Positions 28,095 to 34,016 of a stretch of 64,000 nucleotides of DNA are shown here, in pieces. The notes under the pieces were generated by a model. That model saw only the letters and a list, made by a program, of their open reading frames with translations. It had not been told where the DNA came from and did no database searches. Within the stretch, counting starts at the first letter, position 1; every line of letters begins with the position of its first letter. The stretch comes from JAGMCF01 sp964398885 (GTDB lineage: Bacteria > Cloacimonadota > Cloacimonadia > JGIOTU-2), in NCBI GenBank assembly GCA_964398885.1, contig CAYNOU010000003.1:6981-70980 (forward strand). The letters run 5' to 3'. The translations under genes were made by a program, and so were the position numbers.

Positions 28095-28490
28095 ATGAAA
28101 AAGAAGATTGTATCATTTGAGGATTTGGATGTTTATAAATTAGCAGAGAGTCTAGGTGATATAATTTGGGAAATTGTCAGTAAGTGGGATAGTTTTACAA
28201 AAAATACTATAGGTTATCAGATAGTTGAATCAGCAGATAGTATTGGTGCAAACATTGCTGAAGGTTTTGGAAGATTCTCTTTTAAAGAACGGAAACATTT
28301 TGCAATAATTGCTAGAGGTTCTCTATATGAAACTTCACATTGGCTTCGTAGAGCATATAAGCGAAGAGTATTAAAAAAGGATGAGATAAAAAAACTGAAA
28401 GAAATTATGGATGAGTTGAGACCAAGATTAAATGCTTATATAAAATCTATTGGAAAACAAAAAGCAACTCACATTACTAATTCCAAATAA
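28095..28490 (+). CDS. Four-helix-bundle protein (S23 / 23S rRNA intervening-sequence type)
   Basis: This 131-aa protein belongs to the family first seen inside 23S rRNA intervening sequences: FEDLDVYKLAESL near the start, then YQIVESADSIGANIAEGFGR and a helix with KHFAIIARGSLYETSHWLRR. Members form pentameric four-helix bundles; the role is unknown, and the related Avd protein assists retroelements. I take the ATG at 28095 (GGATGGG upstream) rather than a TTG at 28065. The stop lies inside the right inverted repeat, so gene and repeats form one unit of about 460 bp. No reverse transcriptase is nearby. Confidence 0.85.
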   Translation: MKKKIVSFEDLDVYKLAESLGDIIWEIVSKWDSFTKNTIGYQIVESADSIGANIAEGFGRFSFKERKHFAIIARGSLYETSHWLRRAYKRRVLKKDEIKKLKEIMDELRPRLNAYIKSIGKQKATHITNSK

Positions 28491-28509
28491 CAAATCACTA
28501 ATAACAAAT
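28486..28509 (+). repeat. Right inverted repeat flanking the S23-type gene
   Basis: Imperfect inverted partner of 28050-28073; it overlaps the stop codon of the S23-type gene and ends 7 bp before the obg start, leaving obg without a visible ribosome-binding site. Confidence 0.7.
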
Positions 28510-28516
28510 AAGTTTT

Positions 28517-29533
28517 ATGTTTATTGACTACGCAAGGATTAAAGTAAACGGAGGGAAAGGCGGCAATGGCTGCTTGAGTTTCCGTCATGAAAAATATGTT
28601 CCATTTGGTGGACCTGACGGTGGAGACGGTGGCAAAGGTGGAGATGTAATTCTAATTGGAGATAAGAATCTTAATACGCTTTTGAACTTTAAATATAATA
28701 AGCATTTCTCTGGCGGAAAAGCACAACATGGTCAAGGTTCTAATAAAACAGGTTATTCAGGTAAGGATAAAATATTAAGAGTGCCTTTGGGAACGGAAGT
28801 ATTTGAGCTTAATGAAAATGGTAAACGAATTAGAAAATTAGTAGATATATCTTATGAAGGTAAAAAGATAATTTTAGCTAAAGGTGGAAAAGGAGGAAAA
28901 GGAAATGCAGCTTTTGCAACTCCAACAAATCAGGCTCCACGAAAATTTGAATCAGGGAAATTGGGTGAAGAAAAATATCTGGAATTAGTGCTTAAATTAA
29001 TGGCAGATGTGGGCATTGTCGGATTCCCCAATGCTGGCAAATCTACATTAATTAGTCATATTTCATCTGCTCATCCTAAAATAGCTGATTATGAGTTCAC
29101 CACGCTTGAACCCTGCCTTGGGGTCGTGAAATTAAGTTCTTATCAGACATTTATTATAGCTGATATCCCCGGTATCATAGAAGGTGCTCATCAAGGAAAA
29201 GGGTTAGGTGACCAGTTCCTCCGTCATATTGAACGAACAAAAATTTTGCTGTTCTTAATAGATGTTACTTCAAAAAATATATTAAAAAAATTTGAAATTT
29301 TAAAAAATGAACTACATCTTTATAATCAAAATCTTGATGAAAGAAAATTTTTGGTAGTATTGAATAAAGTTGACCTTTTATCCAATGATACGAAAAAAGA
29401 AAGAATAGATAACATAAGAAAGAATTTTTCAAAAGATATAAGAAAAAATATTATAGCCATTTCAGCTGTTACAGGTGAAAATATCTCAGCATTAAAAAAT
29501 ATAGTATATCAAATTCTGCAAGAAAGAGATTAG
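28517..29533 (+). CDS. obg: GTPase Obg/CgtA
   Basis: Ribosome-associated GTPase needed for 50S maturation and stress response. The Gly-rich Obg fold occupies residues 1-157 (IKVNGGKGGNGCLSFRHEKY, GGPDGGDGGKGGDV), then the G domain: P-loop GFPNAGKST, switch/G3 DIPGIIEGAHQGKGLG, G4 NKVD and a G5-like SAVTG. The protein is 338 aa and ends after the G domain, so the optional C-terminal OCT domain is absent. It is followed without a gap by dprA. The start lies 7 bp after an inverted repeat and lacks a clear Shine-Dalgarno. Confidence 0.96.
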   Translation: MFIDYARIKVNGGKGGNGCLSFRHEKYVPFGGPDGGDGGKGGDVILIGDKNLNTLLNFKYNKHFSGGKAQHGQGSNKTGYSGKDKILRVPLGTEVFELNENGKRIRKLVDISYEGKKIILAKGGKGGKGNAAFATPTNQAPRKFESGKLGEEKYLELVLKLMADVGIVGFPNAGKSTLISHISSAHPKIADYEFTTLEPCLGVVKLSSYQTFIIADIPGIIEGAHQGKGLGDQFLRHIERTKILLFLIDVTSKNILKKFEILKNELHLYNQNLDERKFLVVLNKVDLLSNDTKKERIDNIRKNFSKDIRKNIIAISAVTGENISALKNIVYQILQERD

Positions 29534-30622
29534 ATGGATAAAAAAGAATATCGTGATTGGTTAAAATTAGTTTCTATTAAAGGCTTAGGGCAGGGGAAAA
29601 TTCGCAGACTTTTGAAGGTCTTTCATTCCCCACAAAAAATTTTTGAAGCCAACAAACATCAATTATCTGATTTAACTTTTCTTTCTGAAAATGCAGTTAA
29701 TGAAATTTCAAAAAATGAGAATGAGGAATTTATTGAGAATCAATTAAGATTGTTAGAAAAATACAATGTCAGGCTTATATCTATCACTGATGAAGAATAT
29801 CCTGATTTGTTGAAATTTATTTATACACCTCCAATTCTTCTGTATATCAAAGGCAAGATTTTACCGCGAGATAGCAGAGCTATTGCAATAGTGGGAACGC
29901 GCAAACCAACGAATTACGGCAGAATTTCTGCCAGAAAAATCGGGGTAGAAATAGCAAAGACAGGATTTACTATTGTAAGCGGATTGGCTTATGGTATTGA
30001 CGGTTGTGCTCATAAAGCAGCTCTTGATGCTGGTGGTAGAACTATTGCGGTTTGTGGGACTGGTTTAGATATTGTTTATCCAGCTGTGCATAGAGCCCTT
30101 GCAAAGGATATTATTCAATCCGGTGCTTTGATTTCAGAATTTCCCTTAGGAACCAAAATTGAAGCATGGAATTTTCCAACAAGAAATAGAATAATTAGTG
30201 GTATGTGTAAAGGTGCTCTGGTGATTGAAGGTAAAAAAACAAGTGGTGCTTTACTTACTGCAAAAATGGCATTAGAACAAAATCGTGATGTCTTTGCTTT
30301 ACCTGGAAATATTAACTCTCCTCAAAGTGAGGGTCCAAACTATTTGATAAAATTAGGTGCAAAAATTGTTACAGATGCTAAAGATATTTTAGAAGAATAT
30401 CATATTAAGATGCAAGTTAAATCTGAAAAAATTACTCCAAAGATGACGAAAGAGGAGGGAGAAATTTATAAATTATTACAAAAAAATGATAGAAATCTTG
30501 GATTAGATGAGATGGTTGAACAGTCTGATTTTTCTCCTGCACAGTTATCTGCAATGCTACTGAATATGGAACTTAAAGGAATTATTAAAAGAGGTGCACA
30601 AAATAGATACTGGCTTATGTAA
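29534..30622 (+). CDS. dprA: DNA-processing protein DprA/Smf
   Basis: DprA loads RecA on incoming single-stranded DNA during natural transformation. The N-terminal helical region (KLVSIKGLGQGKIRRLL) precedes the Rossmann-like core: AIVGTRKPTNYGRISARKIG, SGLAYGIDGCAHKAAL, GTGLDIVYPAVHRALAK and ALPGNINSPQSEGPNYLI. A C-terminal winged-helix (DLDEMVEQSDFSPAQLSAML-like) completes a full-length 362-aa protein. It begins at the base after the obg stop, so the two are probably co-translated. No com genes are visible in the window. Confidence 0.95.
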   Translation: MDKKEYRDWLKLVSIKGLGQGKIRRLLKVFHSPQKIFEANKHQLSDLTFLSENAVNEISKNENEEFIENQLRLLEKYNVRLISITDEEYPDLLKFIYTPPILLYIKGKILPRDSRAIAIVGTRKPTNYGRISARKIGVEIAKTGFTIVSGLAYGIDGCAHKAALDAGGRTIAVCGTGLDIVYPAVHRALAKDIIQSGALISEFPLGTKIEAWNFPTRNRIISGMCKGALVIEGKKTSGALLTAKMALEQNRDVFALPGNINSPQSEGPNYLIKLGAKIVTDAKDILEEYHIKMQVKSEKITPKMTKEEGEIYKLLQKNDRNLGLDEMVEQSDFSPAQLSAMLLNMELKGIIKRGAQNRYWLM

Positions 30623-30655
30623 GGCATTCGTAAATTTTCATATGAAAATACTTTC

Positions 30656-30768
30656 GCCACAAAGGCACAAAGACACAAAAAATATAAACTCTCATTCCCA
30701 AGCCCTCCCCAATTGAATTGGGGATTGGGAATGCTTAATGCCATTTTCGTTCTCCTTTGCGTCCTGGC
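30656..30768. repeat. Composite palindromic element after dprA
   Basis: Outer arms GCCACAAAGGCACAAAG and (inverted, imperfect) CCTTTGCGTCCTGGC enclose a nested hairpin: CATTCCCAA (30693-30701) with TTGGGAATG (30725-30733), itself containing CCCCAATT/AATTGGGG (30707-30723). The same two modules occur in reverse orientation at 55343-55430. Confidence 0.65.
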
Positions 30769-30829
30769 ACCTCCCACGCTTCCGCTTGAATAATCGGGGA
30801 CGGCTTGAGTATTTCATTCTATCTTAAAC

Positions 30830-30866
30830 AAAGAAGGCGACATCTCAAATCTCGCCTTCTTTTTTG
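30830..30866. terminator. Bidirectional terminator between dprA and groES
   Basis: AAAGAAGGCGA (30830-30840) pairs with TCGCCTTCTTT (30852-30862), with A and T runs on both outer sides, so it can serve dprA and the converging groES. Confidence 0.85.
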
Positions 30867-30890
30867 GGAGTAAATATTATGTAATAGAAA

Positions 30891-31160
30891 TTACTTTATA
30901 ATTCCCAAGAGGTCAGACTTCTGAACAATAAGATATTTTGTTCCCTCAAGTTCAATTTCGGTTCCACCATATTTAGCATAAATAACCTTGTCACCTTCTT
31001 TGACAATTTTTTTAAGGTCTTCATCATTACCAACGGCAATAACCTTTCCAATCTGCGGTTTCTCTTTTGCAGTATCTGGAATGATGATATTTCCAACCTT
31101 TTTCTCTTCATTTTCTATTGATTGAAGAAGAACCCTGTCATCAATAGGTTTAATTTTCAT
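30891..31160 (-). CDS. groES: Co-chaperonin GroES
   Basis: The 89-aa product is a full-length 10-kDa chaperonin: KPIDDRVLLQ at the start, GNIIIPDTAKEKPQIGKVIA with the mobile loop, then GDKVIYAKYGGTEIEL and KYLIVQKSDLLGII. It caps GroEL during protein folding. A Shine-Dalgarno (AGGAGG) lies just upstream of the ATG. groEL does not follow; the next gene on this strand's downstream side is the converging dprA. No CIRCE operator is seen, but a good sigma70-type promoter lies at 31221-31249. Confidence 0.97.
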   Translation of the reverse strand: MKIKPIDDRVLLQSIENEEKKVGNIIIPDTAKEKPQIGKVIAVGNDEDLKKIVKEGDKVIYAKYGGTEIELEGTKYLIVQKSDLLGIIK

Positions 31161-31220
31161 TTCATCCTCCTGTTGATTTTTTATAAAATATGATTTAAAC
31201 TACTATTGAAATTTATAGAA

Positions 31221-31249
31221 AATTTAAGTCTTGTATTGTTAATCGTCAA
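31221..31249 (-). promoter_or_regulatory. Sigma70-type promoter of groES
   Basis: On the minus strand TTGACG is followed after 17 nt by TAAATT, about 60 nt upstream of the groES ATG. No CIRCE inverted repeat overlaps it. Confidence 0.6.
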
Positions 31250-31256
31250 GAAATAT

Positions 31257-32183
31257 TTAATTTTTCTTAATTTTTTCTTGCTCTATTGTGGAGTTAATAT
31301 AATTTATGAATTCTTTAGCATCCTTTCCTAAAGGACTTTCCGGGAAATTATTAAGAATCCTTTGCAATGTATTTTTTGCTCCGATGGACTCTTTTAGTCT
31401 GTAAAGGCATAATGCATGATTGAAGAGAATCATATCCAGGTCCGGATAATCTGGATATTCAGTCTCAATTTGAGTTAATCTTTCTAATGCTTCAGTAAAT
31501 TGATAGCGTTTATAATATAACATTGCAATTTTTGCTTGAATTTCTGGAATTTTCATAATTAATGTGTCTATAGGGCTGGCTTTCTCAATCCTTTTTAAAA
31601 TAGAATTATATGTTTCTTCTGCTTTGTCATAGTTCCCTCGCCTTTTATAGACCTCTGCAAGTTGTTTATGAATGTCAATGCTATCAGGATGTAATTCAGC
31701 ATTTTTAAGTAAGTTTGAAAAATAATTCTTATTATTTAGAATAAAGTTTGCTTTTCTAATGAATTGTTCCGCAGGGAGATAACCAATAATTCTATCAATT
31801 TCACCTGTCCCCGCGGTCCCCGATCCAACCCCCGATTTAATTGGGGGGGAGGGGACAGGATTAACAAAAATGGTGGTCGGAAAGCCAGATATATTGTAAG
31901 AATTGGTTATACTTTTGTTTTCGGGAAGACTTGAATTTATTTTTGTTGGAATTACATTATCATTTAAAAAGTTTATCACATTTGAATCTTGATAAGTTGT
32001 TTCTTCCAATTTTTTACACCATCCGCACCTGTCTGAAGAGAAGTCTATCATAATTACTTTGTTTTCATTTTTTGCTTTCTCTATTGCCGCAGGAAATGAA
32101 TCTGTCCATTGTAAAGAGTCCTGGGCTGAAAGTATAGTTGATAATAAGAATAGTATAACAATTATGAAAAGTATTTTTTGCAT
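31257..32183 (-). CDS. Secreted thioredoxin-fold protein with TPR repeats
   Basis: This 308-aa protein has a signal peptide (MQKILFIIVILFLLSTILSA), a thioredoxin-like domain with the redox pair C53-G-W-C56 (IDFSSDRCGWCKKLE) and GFPTTIFVNP with the cis-Pro region, and then TPR-like helices (HKQLAEVYKRRGNYDKAEETYNSIL) for protein contacts. It probably acts in periplasmic thiol chemistry or envelope assembly. About 20 extra residues (VPSPPIKSGVGSGTAGTGE) after the cis-Pro strand are encoded by a palindromic element (31804-31859). The promoter of groES overlaps its 3' end region. Confidence 0.8.
   Translation of the reverse strand: MQKILFIIVILFLLSTILSAQDSLQWTDSFPAAIEKAKNENKVIMIDFSSDRCGWCKKLEETTYQDSNVINFLNDNVIPTKINSSLPENKSITNSYNISGFPTTIFVNPVPSPPIKSGVGSGTAGTGEIDRIIGYLPAEQFIRKANFILNNKNYFSNLLKNAELHPDSIDIHKQLAEVYKRRGNYDKAEETYNSILKRIEKASPIDTLIMKIPEIQAKIAMLYYKRYQFTEALERLTQIETEYPDYPDLDMILFNHALCLYRLKESIGAKNTLQRILNNFPESPLGKDAKEFINYINSTIEQEKIKKN
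31804..31859. repeat. Nested palindromic element inside the thioredoxin/TPR gene
   Basis: CCTGTCCCC (31804-31812) and GGGGACAGG (31851-31859) are perfect outer arms around an inner CCCCCGATT/AATTGGGGGG hairpin. The 56-bp block is GC-rich against its surroundings and is read in frame as a Pro/Gly/Ser-rich insertion. Confidence 0.85.
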
Positions 32184-32258
32184 TTTATATTCCTAATTTT
32201 TTTGAATATTATTTTTGAACTTCTTATTTAATAAAAATTATTCTCTGTCAATAAAAAG

Positions 32259-32294
32259 AGACCTTCAATCCGTTGGGTGACGGATTGAAGGTCT
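32259..32294 (-). terminator. Strong terminator downstream of the orphan sorting domain
   Basis: A perfect 15-bp stem (32259-32273 with 32280-32294, 6-nt loop) is followed on the minus strand by CTTTTTA. It closes the minus-strand unit of acylphosphatase, LysM-M23 and the sorting-domain fragment. Confidence 0.85.
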
Positions 32295-32314
32295 TGCTGT
32301 TGTGCCTCAAGTTT

Positions 32315-32524
32315 TCATCTGATTATGACCATCTTTTTAACTTCACTATAATTTTTGGTTTTCAATTGATAGAAGTAAATGCCATTTCCAAGTTGCCTTC
32401 CATTCTCGTCTTTTCCATCCCACGATATGGAGTTAAGCGACTCCCGTGAAGTCGCTTTACTCCTACGGGGTAGGCATGTCGCTTTTGCATTAATCCCTAT
32501 AATATCGAGACGCTCCAAAATTAT
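32315..32524 (-). pseudogene. Orphan C-terminal sorting-domain fragment, in frame after the LysM-M23 stop
   Basis: About 70 codons encode the second half of a FlgD/T9SS-like sorting domain (SISWDGKDENGRQLGNGIYF, then YSEVKKMVIIR). They directly follow, in the same frame, the TAA of the LysM-M23 peptidase (32525-32527). The YPNPF half is missing, no ATG or ribosome-binding site is present (only a TTG at 32518), and a palindrome (32435-32457) adds KATCLPRRSKATSRES. A strong terminator follows. It is either the remnant of a lost cargo gene or an extension of the peptidase reachable by readthrough. Confidence 0.65.
32435..32457. repeat. AAGCGACT palindrome inside the orphan sorting domain
   Basis: AAGCGACT (32435-32442) pairs with AGTCGCTT at 32450-32457; a CCTAC/GTAGG hairpin lies beside it (about 32462-32475). 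Both are read in frame. Confidence 0.7.
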
Positions 32525-33601
32525 TTATGGCAAAAACTTCTCCGGGTCCATTGCCCTTCCATCTAATCTTACTTCGAAATGGACATGAGGTCCTGTTGTA
32601 TTTCCTGTTAAACCAATAGTTGCGATTTTCTCACCCTTTTTGACCTTATCACCTTTTTCTACAAAATTTTCATCATTATGAGCATAAACGGTCATAAGAC
32701 TGTGGTCGTGTTTCATAATAATGACATTGCCGTAACCTCTTTGCCAGCCTGTATATGCAACTTCACCGTCTAATACAGATTTTATCGGAGTTCCAACAGG
32801 AGCAGAGATATCCAGTCCTTTGTGAGGCTTGCCATCACGCATTCCAAATGGTGATGTGATTTTTCCATTGCAAGGCCAGATAAGGCCGTATCTCTTTAAA
32901 TATTCAGACGGGATTTTGGGTCTGGTTTTAGTATATTTTTCCAAAGAACCTTTTTGTGGTTCTAATAAAAGCTTTTGACCTACAAAAATCTTATTTGAAC
33001 TCAGATTATTATACTGTTTTAATTCATAAATTGAAAGATTATATTTTAACGCTATTCTATAGAGGTTCTCACCTTTTTTAACTGTATGATATTTAGGTTT
33101 TTCTGTGGGCTTTGGTTTCTTCTCTATGATTTCAGGTTTGATAATAGTTTTGCTAATAACTGTTTTGATTGGCACGGATTTCAGCCAGATTTTTTCTCCA
33201 GCTTTTATTGTATATGATGTTAGTTGATTGAATTCCATTAATTCTACTAATGAAAGGTTATACATTTTGGAAATTCTGTACAATGTTTCACCTTTTTGAA
33301 CAAGATAATAACCACATTCAGGGATTTCTCTTTGAGTTACATAATATTGTTGTGAACTCTTTTTTTCAACAATGTATATTTTCTGTCCAACCAGGATTTT
33401 ATCTGAAGTCAGATTATTGATTCTTTTTAATGCTTCTACTGAAAGACCGTACTCTTTGCCGATAGAGTATAATGTATCTCCTTTTTTAACAATGTGGTAT
33501 TTCTCGGATTTAGTAATATATTTGGGACTTGGCGAGAAACCTGACAAGCCTAAAAGACAGAAGATAAGAACAAATTTAATAAGTGATTTTGAATGAATCA
33601 T
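32525..33601 (-). CDS. LysM-M23 murein endopeptidase
   Basis: This 358-aa secreted protein has a signal peptide, three LysM modules that bind peptidoglycan (about 33-76, 97-141 and 168-211, each starting with a KKGDTLYSI-like strand) and a C-terminal M23 (LytM/NlpD-like) domain (about 250-356). The zinc ligands are in KPHKGLDISAP (His, Asp) and HVHFEVRLDG (His-x-His). It probably cleaves peptide cross-links or activates amidases during division. Its start overlaps the end of the acylphosphatase gene by 26 bp, implying coupled translation. Confidence 0.92.
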   Translation of the reverse strand: MIHSKSLIKFVLIFCLLGLSGFSPSPKYITKSEKYHIVKKGDTLYSIGKEYGLSVEALKRINNLTSDKILVGQKIYIVEKKSSQQYYVTQREIPECGYYLVQKGETLYRISKMYNLSLVELMEFNQLTSYTIKAGEKIWLKSVPIKTVISKTIIKPEIIEKKPKPTEKPKYHTVKKGENLYRIALKYNLSIYELKQYNNLSSNKIFVGQKLLLEPQKGSLEKYTKTRPKIPSEYLKRYGLIWPCNGKITSPFGMRDGKPHKGLDISAPVGTPIKSVLDGEVAYTGWQRGYGNVIIMKHDHSLMTVYAHNDENFVEKGDKVKKGEKIATIGLTGNTTGPHVHFEVRLDGRAMDPEKFLP

Positions 33602-33848
33602 AATCTATTGAATCAGGTATTTCTTGTAGTTCAACCTTATCAATTCTTGATGCTGGTGGTCCGATTTTTACCTGTTTTAAGAATCTTTCAACATTTTGTT
33701 CAGAGCCACTGGCAGCAATTTCAACATCGCCATTCCATAGGTTTTTTACATATCCTTTGATGTTCAACTTAAGAGCAAGTTCATAAGCAAAATAACGAAA
33801 GCAGACGCCTTGCACCCTGCCGGAAACCGTGATTTTGATTCTTTTCAT
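33576..33848 (-). CDS. acyP: Acylphosphatase
   Basis: The 90-aa protein is a full acylphosphatase: ITVSGRVQGVCFRYFA holds the phosphate loop and catalytic Arg, and GYVKNLWNGDVEIAASG holds the catalytic Asn. It hydrolyses small acyl phosphates such as acetyl phosphate or carbamoyl phosphate. It overlaps the downstream LysM-M23 gene by 26 bp in another frame. The composite repeat A (33873-34016) separates it from the GlmL-like gene upstream. Confidence 0.93.
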   Translation of the reverse strand: MKRIKITVSGRVQGVCFRYFAYELALKLNIKGYVKNLWNGDVEIAASGSEQNVERFLKQVKIGPPASRIDKVELQEIPDSIDYDSFKITY

Positions 33849-33872
33849 ATTTTAATAAGTTTTAGTAATTTT

Positions 33873-34016
33873 ATATGGAGTGCGAAAACGCGTCCCGACG
33901 AGTCGGGACAAACTTTTCGCTTGTGCTGATGCGCTGAAAGTTCGTTCCAATAAATTGGAACTCGTTTTCCGCCAGAGGCGGATCCGCCAAGCTTTTTGGC
34001 GGACAGCACTCCATAT
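33873..34016. repeat. Composite palindromic repeat, copy A (144 bp)
   Basis: The ends ATATGGAGTGC and GCACTCCATAT are perfect 11-bp inverted repeats. Inside are, in order: GAAAACG, a TCCCGAC/GTCGGGA hairpin, an AACTTTTCGC..GCTGAAAGTTCG arm pair, a TTCCAAT/ATTGGAA hairpin, CGTTTTC, and the tandem TCCGCC double hairpin (33968-34003). The right end touches the stop of the GlmL-like gene. Confidence 0.9.
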
